34,885 bases of DNA, from positions 1-34,885 of the IMG/VR virus record IMGVR_UViG_3300044819_000014; one strand, 5' to 3'. A program made the position numbers and the translations under genes. Positions within the stretch are counted from its first letter, which is position 1, and each line of letters begins with the position of its first letter. Shown piece after piece: positions 13,668 through 22,396 of this stretch. The notes under the pieces were generated by a model. It did not search any database, was not told where the DNA came from, and was given only the letters and a program-made list of their open reading frames with translations. The DNA is from a virus.

Positions 13668-14093
13668 TTGGCCTACTTTGCCGGAATCATTGACGGCGAA
13701 GGCTGCTTTGCGATGCATCGACATCGAAAGCATATCTGCTCCACGCAGTTGCAGGTCGGAAATACCGATCCGCAGCTTATGCAGTGGATTCAGAGTCGAT
13801 TCGGTGGCTCAGTGAACTTAGAGCAACGGCGGAATGTTAAGCACCAAGACGTATGGCGCTGGCTTGCTGCCGCTACGGATCTCGATCGTATTCTGCGTAG
13901 TCTCATCCCATATCTGATCGTCAAGAAGCGGCAGGCTGAACTCTTTCTTGCCTACCGCGCGACGTTAAATGCAGTGGCAAATGTAAGCCACAGCACGATG
14001 CGTAAAAGCGATGAGGTAAAGGCGCGACGGGGACAGATTCACTCAGAACTTGCGGCTCTTAAACGTCCTGTAAAACAGGCGGTTAACTCTTAG
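13668..14093 (+). CDS. LAGLIDADG homing endonuclease
   Basis: The protein starts with the LAGLIDADG motif (AYFAGIIDGEGCF, residues 2-14) and ends with a helix PYLIVKKRQAELFLAYRA typical of single-motif enzymes that act as dimers. Such enzymes cut a specific target and spread their own gene. Length 141 aa. TTG 13668 is the only common start in frame after the scaffold stop at 13595; the true start may differ. A small hairpin (GCGAC/GTCGC, 13620-13636) lies in the spacer. The gene sits between scaffold-like and coat genes and appears free-standing, because both neighbours look whole. A decayed relative is at 8795-9087. Confidence 0.8.
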   Translation: MAYFAGIIDGEGCFAMHRHRKHICSTQLQVGNTDPQLMQWIQSRFGGSVNLEQRRNVKHQDVWRWLAAATDLDRILRSLIPYLIVKKRQAELFLAYRATLNAVANVSHSTMRKSDEVKARRGQIHSELAALKRPVKQAVNS

Positions 14094-14104
14094 GAGCCAC
14101 AGTC

Positions 14105-15370
14105 ATGTCAGCACCGAATATCTTCATAACTCCAAACTGGGTTTCGACAGACGTCGCGATGTTCTGGAACAACAACATCAAGGCGCTGAATCTGTCGGAA
14201 ATGACCTACGGGTCAGAGTGGAAGAATAAGCCGGACGGCGCGCAGATCGGCTACTCGGTCCAGCAGCGCATTCCGCAGCGCTTCCGCGTCCTGCGCGGGC
14301 AGGCGCTGCAGCAGCAGCCGATTCTCAATCAGACCGTCCCGATCTCGCTGACCGATCAGTTGCAGGTCGCGATGGGCTGGTCATCTTCCGACGATGCGGT
14401 GGATGTCGAAGAGGTGCAGGAACGCTACGACAAACCCGCTGGGATCGCAATGGCGAATGAGTGCGATCGCTTCGCGGTGGACCAGTGGTACAAGTCGGTC
14501 TACTTCTCGATCGGCGCACCCGGCGCTGGCCCGATCAGCAGCAACGATGTCTGGACGGACGGCGTGGCGCTTCTTCGCGCGTTCGGCGTGCCGGACCAAC
14601 TACTGGGCGTCACGGACCCGAAGCAGCAGAGCCGCCTCGTGTCGAGCAACCTATCGCTGTTCAATCCGCAGTCGCAGATCGGCAACATCTTCAAGCGGGG
14701 TCTGTTCGGCGAAGGCGCGCTCGGCGTGGAAGAGTGGGCATGGGATTCCAACATGCCGACGTTCACGACCGGCTACTTTAGCGCGTCTACCCCTGTGATC
14801 AGTGGAGCGACCCAGAGCGGTTCGTCGCTGGCGATTTCTGGTCTGGGCACCTACTCGTTCGTCGTGGGCGATATCTTCACGATTGACGGCGTCTATGGGG
14901 TGAACCCGATCAGCTACGTCAACACGACGATCCTTCAGCAGTTCACTGTCACGGCCGCCGTCGCGGGTTCGTCCACGGCTACCCTGACGATCTCACCCTC
15001 GATCATCGCGGATACCACCTCTCAGCTTCAGACGGTCAACGCGCTGCCTGCGAACAGCGCGGCATTGACTTTCTACGGCGCGACGGGCACGGTCAACGCG
15101 ACTATGGGCAATACGGCGGGCACGGCAGGTATTCAGTCGAAGCAGTCGATCATTGCCAATCCTGCGGCGTTCGCATTTGTCTCGGCGGATCTGCCAGTCA
15201 AACTCGCTGGCGCGGTCGCGGGGCGCACGCCTGGAGCCAAGACGGATCGCGTCTCGATCAGGTATGTTGACCAATATAACATCCAGACAGACCAAATGCC
15301 GAGAAGGATGGATTGCCTTGTTGGCGCGGCTCCAATTCTTCCGTACTTCGCGCTTCGCGCGTGGCAGTAA
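14105..15370 (+). CDS. Major capsid (coat) protein, P22-like
   Basis: The N-terminus (NIFITPNWVSTDVAMFWNNN) and following segment (VGYSVQQ-type, here IGYSVQQRIPQRF, then PISLTDQLQVAMGWSS) match the P22-type coat family, which takes the HK97 fold. A beta-rich insert-like region (about residues 225-330: GDIFTIDGVYGVNPIS, TATLTISPSII) is also usual for this family. ATG 14105 follows TAGGAG. Length 421 aa is normal. It builds the head shell around the scaffold. Confidence 0.88.
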   Translation: MSAPNIFITPNWVSTDVAMFWNNNIKALNLSEMTYGSEWKNKPDGAQIGYSVQQRIPQRFRVLRGQALQQQPILNQTVPISLTDQLQVAMGWSSSDDAVDVEEVQERYDKPAGIAMANECDRFAVDQWYKSVYFSIGAPGAGPISSNDVWTDGVALLRAFGVPDQLLGVTDPKQQSRLVSSNLSLFNPQSQIGNIFKRGLFGEGALGVEEWAWDSNMPTFTTGYFSASTPVISGATQSGSSLAISGLGTYSFVVGDIFTIDGVYGVNPISYVNTTILQQFTVTAAVAGSSTATLTISPSIIADTTSQLQTVNALPANSAALTFYGATGTVNATMGNTAGTAGIQSKQSIIANPAAFAFVSADLPVKLAGAVAGRTPGAKTDRVSIRYVDQYNIQTDQMPRRMDCLVGAAPILPYFALRAWQ

Positions 15371-15385
15371 AGAGAGAGGATTCCA

Positions 15386-16024
15386 ATGGCACTCACTACA
15401 ACGACTCTTTCGGGCGCGTCCAATGCGGCGGATGAATTCATCAACGTAACATCAGCAACGAGCTTCGCTGCCAATCAGTACGTCAAGTGCGGCGAAGAAC
15501 AGATGCAGATTTTCCAGACATATCTCTCTGGCACGGTCGTTCCCGTCCGTCGAGGCGTGAACGGCACGTTCCCAGAAGATCATCCGTCTGGCGCGAATGT
15601 CATCACAGGCGTGGCGTCTGACTTTTCTGGTCCGAATGCCACGGTGGTGAGCTCGTATCCACTGGCCGGTCGTCGCCGCAGGCTGCTGGAATATGCCGCG
15701 TCTGGCGCGCTCACGCTCCCCGTCGGCGCGGAAGACATGGTGGCGAATTTGATCGGCACGTCGGTGCTGGCGATGACGGTCCCCGTTCCGACGAAGGACA
15801 ATGACGGCTGTCTCCTGTATATCTCGTCCAACGGCGTGGCCGCGCACACGGTGACGTTCACGGGCGGTCTGTCAGGCGCAGGTACGTCTTACGACGTGCT
15901 CACGATCAACGCGTCAGCGCCAGTCACCCTCGGACCGTTCATGGCGGTGAATGGACTGTGGCAGGGTTGTGTGGCGGTGCCGATGGCTGGCACGGTCAGC
16001 AACATCACGGCGACCGTCGGTTAA
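15386..16024 (+). CDS. Virion-associated protein, unknown role (212 aa)
   Basis: ATG 15386 follows AAAGAGAGAGGA. The N-terminal half (MALTTTTLSGASNAADEFIN, QYVKCGEEQMQI, VPVRRGVNGT) resembles small structural proteins found behind phage coat genes; the C-terminal half is beta-rich (LPVGAEDMVAN, VTFTGGLSG). A head decoration or minor capsid role is inferred from position and composition only. Confidence 0.6.
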   Translation: MALTTTTLSGASNAADEFINVTSATSFAANQYVKCGEEQMQIFQTYLSGTVVPVRRGVNGTFPEDHPSGANVITGVASDFSGPNATVVSSYPLAGRRRRLLEYAASGALTLPVGAEDMVANLIGTSVLAMTVPVPTKDNDGCLLYISSNGVAAHTVTFTGGLSGAGTSYDVLTINASAPVTLGPFMAVNGLWQGCVAVPMAGTVSNITATVG

Positions 16025-16039
16025 TCAAGGAGAACTTGA

Positions 16040-16492
16040 ATGCTCGGAGAACATCCAGCGATCGACATTCCGCAGTCCACGGCCTACGCCAAGGAAATGC
16101 GGCGACATGAAGCCCTGCATACCCGCTACGGTGGCCCCGGCCGTCCGTACGTGTATGCCGAATACCCGAAGTTGCTCTACAAATGCGAACACGTCGCGGG
16201 CAAAGGTATCCAAGTCGTGGATAAGCACGAAGTCAGCGATGAGGATCAGGAACGCAATCTGAACTCACGGGGGTTCTATCCGCTCAAGGAATCCTACGAA
16301 CGCGCAGAAAAGCAGCAGACCGAATTTGGTCGGCTGGCGGCTGAGCGTGAGTTTGAAATTCAGCATGGGCGTATCAGCGCGAAGGCGGCTGATGAAGTCC
16401 GTGTCGCGGAAGAAGCGCACGGCTCGATGCACATGCCGGTTGTTCCGGAAGGCCCCAAGAAGCGCGGTCGCAAGCCGCGTAGTCAGGCGTAA
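16040..16492 (+). CDS. Hypothetical head-region protein (150 aa)
   Basis: ATG 16040 follows AAGGAG. The protein is charged and mostly helical in its second half (ERAEKQQTEFGRLAAERE) with a basic end (KKRGRKPRS). The middle (YPKLLYKCEHVAGKGIQVVD, then LNSRGFYPLKE) resembles uncharacterised proteins found next to coat genes. Function unknown. Confidence 0.55.
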   Translation: MLGEHPAIDIPQSTAYAKEMRRHEALHTRYGGPGRPYVYAEYPKLLYKCEHVAGKGIQVVDKHEVSDEDQERNLNSRGFYPLKESYERAEKQQTEFGRLAAEREFEIQHGRISAKAADEVRVAEEAHGSMHMPVVPEGPKKRGRKPRSQA

Positions 16493-16510
16493 TCGTTTCG
16501 TTCACCATGC

Positions 16511-16536
16511 AGGAGCGGGCGCAACGGCTCGCTCCT
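16511..16536 (+). terminator. Hairpin after the head genes
   Basis: AGGAGCG (16511-16517) pairs perfectly with CGCTCCT (16530-16536) around a 12-base loop. There is no clear T-run after it, so it may slow or end transcription, or protect an mRNA end, rather than act as a standard terminator. Confidence 0.4.
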
Positions 16537-16574
16537 GTCCTCGGTCTGTTTGACCGTTGCATGGAGATTAGTTC

Positions 16575-17588
16575 ATGTCCGCACAGATTCCGATCACTGG
16601 TGGTGGGGCGTTTACCAACGCTAATATCAGCAACATTAACTCGAACTTCTCGACGCTGTTTGCCGGGTTCACTCCTGGGAACATCATCTATCTGAATCCC
16701 AGCGCCACCAGTAACGCGCAGGCGCAGGACGGTAGCGCACAGCATCCCTACACGGATCTCTCGACGGCCTACGGCAAGGCGCGCAATGGTATGAACGACG
16801 TGATCCTGATCGTTGGGAACGGCGCGGCCAGCGGGTCCGTTCGCATTAGCGCGACATTCACGTGGGCGAAGGATGCCACGCATCTGATCGGGATTACGCC
16901 CCCTGTGTTCTACTCGCAGCGCGCCCGTATTGCGCCGCCAACGACGGCGACGGCGTTTGCCAACTTCTTCGTCGTGTCCTCCAATGGTTGCACGTTCCAG
17001 AACATCCAGTTCTATCAGGGGTTCGCGACTGGTACTACCGCGCAGATTTGCATGAACGTGACGGGCCAGCGGAACTACTTCAAGAACTGCCAGTTAGCCG
17101 GGATGAACGACACCGCCTCAGCGACGGATACGGGCTCACGCAATCTCAAGATAGGCGCGGCTGGTTCTGGCGAGAATGTGTTTGAAGATTGCGTTGTTGG
17201 CGATGACACCACGCCCCGCACGGTCGCGAATGCCAGCGTGGAGTTTGCGGGCGGTACTCCTCGCAACGTGTTCCGTCGCTGCTACTTTCCCTTCTACAAC
17301 ACGGCGAACGGTGTCCTCGGCATTCTTGGCACGGGCGCGGCATGCGTGGACCGGGAGAATATCTTCGATAGCTGTCTGTTCGTGAACTCGATCAAGTCTG
17401 GTTCTGGCACGGCGGCGACGGCGCTTCTGAGCTTCACGAACAGCGCACCGGGTGGGCTGATCGTGTTCAAGGGCTGTATGTCGATCGGATTCACGAAGTT
17501 CGGTGATACGAACGGACTGGCGAACAGTTATATCGATATGTCTGCAGTATCTGGGTCGGCCGGTGGCCTCGCCGTTAACCCGTCGTAA
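16575..17588 (+). CDS. Beta-helix-like virion protein
   Basis: The 337-residue protein begins with a short adaptor-like segment (TGGGAFTNANISNINSNF), followed by repeated turns typical of a right-handed beta-helix: NGCTFQNIQFYQG, RNYFKNCQLAG, ENVFEDCVVGD, RNVFRRCYFPF, ENIFDSCLFVN, LIVFKGCMSIG. The regular spacing of F-C and N-F positions supports the fold. Such proteins are usually surface or fibre-like virion parts; polysaccharide binding is possible but no catalytic residues can be identified. ATG 16575 follows GGAGAT. Confidence 0.65.
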   Translation: MSAQIPITGGGAFTNANISNINSNFSTLFAGFTPGNIIYLNPSATSNAQAQDGSAQHPYTDLSTAYGKARNGMNDVILIVGNGAASGSVRISATFTWAKDATHLIGITPPVFYSQRARIAPPTTATAFANFFVVSSNGCTFQNIQFYQGFATGTTAQICMNVTGQRNYFKNCQLAGMNDTASATDTGSRNLKIGAAGSGENVFEDCVVGDDTTPRTVANASVEFAGGTPRNVFRRCYFPFYNTANGVLGILGTGAACVDRENIFDSCLFVNSIKSGSGTAATALLSFTNSAPGGLIVFKGCMSIGFTKFGDTNGLANSYIDMSAVSGSAGGLAVNPS

Positions 17589-17643
17589 TCGTGATGCGAT
17601 TGCGCGAAGGGCTTAATATGCCATTCGCGCCGAGTCTCTGCCT

Positions 17644-18396
17644 ATGCCTGCTACGACATTCACGACAATCGGCCAAAACGCCTTCGCGTTGCTGAATGTC
17701 TTTTTGCCCGGCGAAGCGATGGGGAACGCCGACGCGAATTATGCGCGTGGCGCAACCAATCGCATGCTCAGCGGATGGGCGCAGCGCGATCAATTCATTC
17801 CGGTCATCAGTCGTAATCGCTTCTCACTCGTCGCGAATCAAGGCGGTCCTGATAATCCCTACACCATCGGGCCCGGCGGGGATTTCGATATCACGCGTCC
17901 GCAGAACCAGAACAGCATCACGGCGGCAAATCTGATTCTCACGACGACATCGCCTGAAGTGCGCGTGCCTCTCGGCATTTACACCGATCAGAGCTATGAC
18001 GCGAACAAACTGCCGAGCATGAGCAATACTCAGCCGACTGGGTTGTACTACAACCCGACGTATGCGAATGATCTCGGATCGATCTATCTCTGGCCGGTGC
18101 CGACTGTCAACTACAACGATTTGGAGCTATTTCTTACAGATGCCATCGCGCCATTTGCGGATCTGACGACGAACTATTACTTGCCAGATGGTGGGGAAGA
18201 CGTTATCACGTATCAGCTCTCGCTACGGCTGCAAGGGCCGTACGGAAAAACGCTGAATCCTGAAGACAAGCGGATCGCCAAAGAAGTGCTCGGTGTGTTC
18301 AAGCGCAGCAACGCCAAGATGAGTGATCTGGCGAACGACGCGTATGTATTCACGTATGGGCGGCGCACGCTCTACAACATCCAGACAGGTGAATAG
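17644..18396 (+). CDS. P22 gp4-like head-to-tail adaptor
   Basis: The product opens with a helical segment ending in ATNRMLSGWAQRD, followed by a beta-rich body with RNRFSLV, GGDFDITRP and YWP-like LWPVP, and ends with RIAKEVLGVFKRSN. This order (helical start with a LN-ML-W pattern, then R---F-L, then P-DI-RP) is that of the gp4/tail-accessory family that sits under the portal. It comes at the expected place before the gp10-like gene. Length 250 aa is slightly above the family norm. Confidence 0.7.
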   Translation: MPATTFTTIGQNAFALLNVFLPGEAMGNADANYARGATNRMLSGWAQRDQFIPVISRNRFSLVANQGGPDNPYTIGPGGDFDITRPQNQNSITAANLILTTTSPEVRVPLGIYTDQSYDANKLPSMSNTQPTGLYYNPTYANDLGSIYLWPVPTVNYNDLELFLTDAIAPFADLTTNYYLPDGGEDVITYQLSLRLQGPYGKTLNPEDKRIAKEVLGVFKRSNAKMSDLANDAYVFTYGRRTLYNIQTGE

Positions 18397-18399
18397 TCC

Positions 18400-18780
18400 A
18401 TGCGAGTGAATCCAGGCCAGCCGATCACGGCGAATCAGTTTCTCGATGTCAGTGCCGATGAAACCTACGGACAGTGGATCGATGTGCGCGGCTGCACGGC
18501 GGTGACGTTCTACGTGCTCGGCAAGGGCACGACGTCGAGCGGCGTGATTACCTTTGAGGAGACCGCGCCGAAAGATTTCTCTGTCTTTCCTTTCCTTCCC
18601 AGCGCGCCTGTAGACGTTGGCAACTATCCGTCGATCACGACGCTGAACGCATCGGTCGTGAGTGCCGGTCTTCAGCAGGCGGTGCATTTGCAGATTGCGG
18701 CCTACGCGTTTGTTCGTGCGCGCATTTCAACCGCGATCGGTGGCGGCGGAACGATCTCCTGCGGCGTGGTGGCCTACTAA
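18400..18780 (+). CDS. Hypothetical virion protein (126 aa)
   Basis: ATG 18400 starts three bases after the gp4-like stop. The product is beta-rich throughout (TAVTFYVLGKGTTSSGVITFE, then AYAFVRARISTAIGGGGTIS), with no membrane segment. This pattern is common in small phage structural proteins that cap or decorate. Its stop is coupled to the next gene by TAATG. Function unknown. Confidence 0.55.
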   Translation: MRVNPGQPITANQFLDVSADETYGQWIDVRGCTAVTFYVLGKGTTSSGVITFEETAPKDFSVFPFLPSAPVDVGNYPSITTLNASVVSAGLQQAVHLQIAAYAFVRARISTAIGGGGTISCGVVAY

Positions 18781-19208
18781 TGCCTACCTCGATATTCATG
18801 CCCGCTGGAAACGTTGTCGGCCCTGCCTCCTCAACCGATAGCGGCTTCGCGCAGTATGACGGAGCCACGGGAAAACTGATCAAGAACCACGCGGCGACGG
18901 TCGCGATCGGATCGGAAGTCTCCGGGCTTGGGTCCAACGTGGCGACATTTCTCGGGACGCCCACATCGGCCAATCTGATCGCGGCCTTGACGGACGAAAC
19001 AGGCACAGGGGCCGCAGTATTCGCGAATACGCCCACGCTCGTCACGCCCGTGCTCGGTGCAGCGACGGGCACTTCAATCAATCTGTCTGGCAATGTGCGC
19101 GGCGCGTCCTTCAATGTCGGCGCAACGGCTGGCGTGGATGCCTCTATTGTCATTCCAGCCGTGGCCACGATCACGGTCTCGAAGGGCATCATCGTCGGAG
19201 TGGCTTAG
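18780..19208 (+). CDS. Short fibre-like protein (142 aa)
   Basis: The segment NVVGPASSTDSGFAQYDGAT, followed by GKLIKNHA, is a repeat seen in many phage tail fibres, and the following GTPTSANLIAALTDETG is also fibre-like. The end is low in complexity and beta-rich. It probably forms part of a fibre or a trimeric tip; it is too short to be a full fibre. ATG 18780 is coupled to the previous stop. Confidence 0.6.
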   Translation: MPTSIFMPAGNVVGPASSTDSGFAQYDGATGKLIKNHAATVAIGSEVSGLGSNVATFLGTPTSANLIAALTDETGTGAAVFANTPTLVTPVLGAATGTSINLSGNVRGASFNVGATAGVDASIVIPAVATITVSKGIIVGVA

Positions 19209-19213
19209 TCGTC

Positions 19214-20680
19214 ATGTTGCTCAAGGCGTTTATCGGAGGCTTCTACCAAACACGTTCGCCCTATGCGGGTATTGATAAGGCGGTCAATATATTCACCGAG
19301 AAGCGCTTGGTCGAAGGCTCACCCGTCGATGACTGGATCTACGGTACGCCGGGGCAGAAATTCAACGCGACGTTGCCCACTGGGCCGTGTCGCGGATGGT
19401 TCTCTCAGGATGGACAGACATGGGTCGTGGGCGGAGGGGTGCTGTACGAACAGACCGACGCCGTGACCTACGTGTCCCGTGGGCCGATTCCGGACGATGG
19501 ACAACTCGTCACGTTTGCATCCAATGGGGAAGGCGGCGAGCAGCTCGCGGTCTGCGGCGGTGGACAAGTCAACGTGCTGGACCTCTTGACGAACGTGCTG
19601 ACGACCGCCGTTCTTCCATTTAGTAACCCTGTAATGATCGTCTTTCAGGACGGTTACGGGCTCGTGAACGAACGCGATACGCCGAAGACGTGGTTTTGCG
19701 CACTGGAAGATTTCACGTCATGGGATGGCTTGGATTTCTTTGCGCGGTCGGTCCAGAGCGATAACACGATCGGGATGGCGGTGACGCGCGATCGTCTCTT
19801 TGTTATTGGATCGAAAACCACGACGCAGTACTACGATTCTGGCGATGCGGATAACCCGTGGGCTCCGTATCCTGGCACGACGATCCAAGTTGGCGGTGTC
19901 ACGTGGACCGCCATTACGGTCTATAACGACGTGGTGCGGATGCTGGCGCGGAGCCCGAAAGGCGAGCCGCGTGTCGTGCAGTTCCGAGCGGATGCAGTGG
20001 TGCAGATCATTAGCCCCCCGCCGATTGTAGACGTGCTGGCCGCGTGTGCGACTTTAGACGATGTGGAAGCGATGGTGTATGAACAAGCGAACCATCCATT
20101 CTTCGTCATCACGTGTCCATCGTCCCCTGATGAAATTCAGACGTATCACTGCGATCTCTCAGAGCAAAACATGTGGGCGGCGCGAGCGGGATTCGACGTC
20201 ACGACAGGGGCCTATACGCGATGGCGCGCGAGAGGCACGACTGCGACAAACCAGCAAGTCTATGTGGGCGATTACGAAACGGGCGATCTCTACACGCTGG
20301 ATTTAAACACCTACACGGATAACGGCGGGATATTGAAGCGGGAACGAATCGCGCCGCTGCTCTCCGGTGACCCGCAGTGGGTCTACATCCGCCAAGCGCA
20401 GCTGATCGCGCAAGTCGGCGTGGGGTTGGCGACTGGCAACGTCGAAGATACGGACCCGCAGGTGGAGCTCCTGATTAGTCGAGATGCGGCCCAGACGTGG
20501 GTATCGGTGGGCGCGGCGCGGCTCGGTAAAATTGGGGAATACGTCACGCGCGTGATCTGGCGCAATCTCGGGCGCTTCCGGGCAGACTTGGCCGCGATTC
20601 GTCTCGTGCAGACAGCGGCCGTGCGCTGTGCGTGGGGACCAGTGGCGCTCACGACGGAAAATGGATCAGGCCAACTCTAA
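19214..20680 (+). CDS. P22 gp10-like tail/DNA stabilisation protein
   Basis: The N-terminus (GGFYQTRSPYAGIDKAVNIF) and the beta-propeller-like series of strands (VFQDGYGLVNERDTPKTWF, RLFVIGSKTTTQYYDSGD, MVYEQANHPFFVITCP) match the packaged-DNA stabilisation family of P22 gp10, which forms the tail hub between gp4 and the needle and holds DNA in the head. Length 488 aa is normal. It is flanked by fibre-like genes, as expected in this type of tail module. Confidence 0.78.
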   Translation: MLLKAFIGGFYQTRSPYAGIDKAVNIFTEKRLVEGSPVDDWIYGTPGQKFNATLPTGPCRGWFSQDGQTWVVGGGVLYEQTDAVTYVSRGPIPDDGQLVTFASNGEGGEQLAVCGGGQVNVLDLLTNVLTTAVLPFSNPVMIVFQDGYGLVNERDTPKTWFCALEDFTSWDGLDFFARSVQSDNTIGMAVTRDRLFVIGSKTTTQYYDSGDADNPWAPYPGTTIQVGGVTWTAITVYNDVVRMLARSPKGEPRVVQFRADAVVQIISPPPIVDVLAACATLDDVEAMVYEQANHPFFVITCPSSPDEIQTYHCDLSEQNMWAARAGFDVTTGAYTRWRARGTTATNQQVYVGDYETGDLYTLDLNTYTDNGGILKRERIAPLLSGDPQWVYIRQAQLIAQVGVGLATGNVEDTDPQVELLISRDAAQTWVSVGAARLGKIGEYVTRVIWRNLGRFRADLAAIRLVQTAAVRCAWGPVALTTENGSGQL

Positions 20681-21640
20681 ATGGCGATTCTTCCGATTCC
20701 GTCATCGTCGGTCACGCTGATTGATCCAGTCACTGGGGGTATTAGTGTCCAGTGGCAGAACTTCTTTCAATCGCTTGGGACCATCACGGGGACATATGCG
20801 CCGACCGATGCGCGGTACTGGGTCAGCACGTCCGATAGCAGTCTGACGAACGAACAGAACCTCGGCTCGCTGACGACGGGCTACATGAAACTAACGGTGG
20901 CCGCTGGGATAGCTACGCCGTCCACCGTCACGACGATTCCTGGCGGAGACATCACTGGCGCGGCGCTCACGAAGGCGGATGATACCAACGTCACGTTGAC
21001 GCTCGGCGGGACACCAGCATCGGCCCTGTTGAAGGCGGCCAGCCTCACGTTAGGCTGGACAGGAACGTTAGCGGTGGCTCGTGGTGGTATTGGTGTCGGC
21101 ACGCTGGCCGCGCATGGGGTGCTTGTTGGGAACGGCACGAGTGCGGTTAGTGTCACTGGAACCGGCACATCTGGACAAGTGCTGATATCGAACGGCGCGA
21201 GTGCCGATCCGACATTTCAGACGTTTACGGGCACCTCGTTTGCCGTGTATTCCGCTAAGCCGACAAATCCGACTGGCACGTCTTCTGGATCGGCAGTAAT
21301 GATGGGACTGGCCGGATCGATCACGCCTGCGGTGACCGGTCGTCTCGTGATCACGATGAACGGCAACTACGCGAATAACACGCTTGGGGGCGGGACGTTC
21401 ATTCAACTGCGTTATGGCACCGGATCGGCTCCGACGAACGGAGCCGCCGCCACGGGCACGACGCTGGGGGCAGAAATCTCGAATTCGCAGGATGTGGCGA
21501 ACGATAACAACGTATTTTCGCTCACGGGCTTAGTGACGGGCTTGTCTGTGGGGACGGCCTATTGGCTGGATCTTGGTTTGCGCGTGAGTACGGGGGCGTC
21601 GAATATGACGAACATCACGATTACGGCGTTTGAGATTTAA
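20681..21640 (+). CDS. Tail fibre protein with shared C-terminal domain
   Basis: The N-terminus (ILPIPSSSVTLIDPVTGGIS) looks like a fibre attachment region. The middle contains the fibre repeat LAVARGGIGVGTLAAHGVLV. The last roughly 115 residues (from MMGLAGSITPAVTGRLVIT to the end) are homologous to the end of the other fibre gene at 25810-26748, including the motif YGTGSAPTNGAAATGT and the closing GLSVGTAYWLDL. The shared tip is probably the host-binding or trimerising part. Confidence 0.7.
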   Translation: MAILPIPSSSVTLIDPVTGGISVQWQNFFQSLGTITGTYAPTDARYWVSTSDSSLTNEQNLGSLTTGYMKLTVAAGIATPSTVTTIPGGDITGAALTKADDTNVTLTLGGTPASALLKAASLTLGWTGTLAVARGGIGVGTLAAHGVLVGNGTSAVSVTGTGTSGQVLISNGASADPTFQTFTGTSFAVYSAKPTNPTGTSSGSAVMMGLAGSITPAVTGRLVITMNGNYANNTLGGGTFIQLRYGTGSAPTNGAAATGTTLGAEISNSQDVANDNNVFSLTGLVTGLSVGTAYWLDLGLRVSTGASNMTNITITAFEI

Positions 21641-21643
21641 CGG

Positions 21644-21697
21644 ATGACGAATGAGCCGAAGGCGCTCGCACAGCAGTACAAGACGATACATAACTAA
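21644..21697 (+). CDS. Possible 17-residue mini-gene
   Basis: ATG 21644 to TAA 21695-21697 exactly fills the space between two genes, four bases after one stop and directly before the next ATG. The peptide is MTNEPKALAQQYKTIHN. Fit to the gap is the only support; it may be a coupling leader or chance. Confidence 0.25.
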   Translation: MTNEPKALAQQYKTIHN

Positions 21698-22048
21698 ATG
21701 GTTACGAGGATTCTTCCTGAACATGACTGGCCGCGCATTGCCGAGACGGGATGTGTCGTGGATAAAGCATGGGAATCAACGGCCACGCGGGGTTGCGTGA
21801 TTACGACGGAGATCGGACGAAAGATTATCGCGACCGCCTTTGTCTTTCTCGCGGGCGATTCGACGCCACATGTCGATGGCCTCTGGATTGATCACGCATG
21901 GCGGGGCAAAGTGGCAGTCCTACGCGGGCTCTATCGTGGCGTCAAATTCGCGGTGGACCATTTGGGCGGTGATCACAGGATTCCGATAGAAGCGGCGGTG
22001 TGGATGACACGCCCAGAACGGAGACAATATGGCGTCGAACTCGTTTAA
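21698..22048 (+). CDS. GNAT-acetyltransferase-like phage protein (116 aa)
   Basis: The order VTRILPEHDWPRIAE, a strand CVITTEIGRKIIATAFVF, then HVDGLWIDHAWRGKVAVLRGLY resembles short GNAT-fold proteins often found among phage tail genes, where the W-RGK-V-L stretch corresponds to the acetyl-CoA-binding loop. The classical Q/R-x-x-G-x-A signature is not exact (RGKVAV), so activity is uncertain. Its end overlaps the next gene by 20 bases. Confidence 0.5.
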   Translation: MVTRILPEHDWPRIAETGCVVDKAWESTATRGCVITTEIGRKIIATAFVFLAGDSTPHVDGLWIDHAWRGKVAVLRGLYRGVKFAVDHLGGDHRIPIEAAVWMTRPERRQYGVELV

Positions 22049-22391
22049 CCCGCTCTCACTCGTTACGGCACCTATCTCTGGCGCGTTCGGACTCGCTGGG
22101 TCGAAGGCGCAAGCGAATGCGGAACAGCAGGCCTCGCAACTTCAGCATCAGAGCACCGAAGAAGCGCTCGCGGATGCACGGACGCAACGGCAGTATCAGC
22201 AAGGGCAGTACGCCGATTACCTCGGGCGCTTACAGCCGTACATGAATCTCGGCAACACGGCAGGATCAACGTTACAAGCGGCGCTCGCCAAGAGTCCGTA
22301 CGGCGTCGTGGCGGCGGGTGGGCAAGCGCCCCCACCGCAGCAATACACCCTCCCGCAGTCGTCGATCGGGACGTTGGCGACGAAGCCATGA
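22029..22391 (+). CDS. Small internal virion/ejection-type protein (120 aa)
   Basis: The N-terminus has a short hydrophobic stretch (NPLSLVTAPISGAFGLAGSK), followed by a glutamine/alanine-rich helix (AQANAEQQASQLQHQSTEEA) and a proline/glutamine-rich tail (GGQAPPPQQYTLPQ). This composition is typical of small proteins in the ejection-protein cluster of P22-like phages. Function is inferred from position and composition. Confidence 0.55.
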   Translation: MASNSFNPLSLVTAPISGAFGLAGSKAQANAEQQASQLQHQSTEEALADARTQRQYQQGQYADYLGRLQPYMNLGNTAGSTLQAALAKSPYGVVAAGGQAPPPQQYTLPQSSIGTLATKP

Positions 22392-22396
22392 GGACG

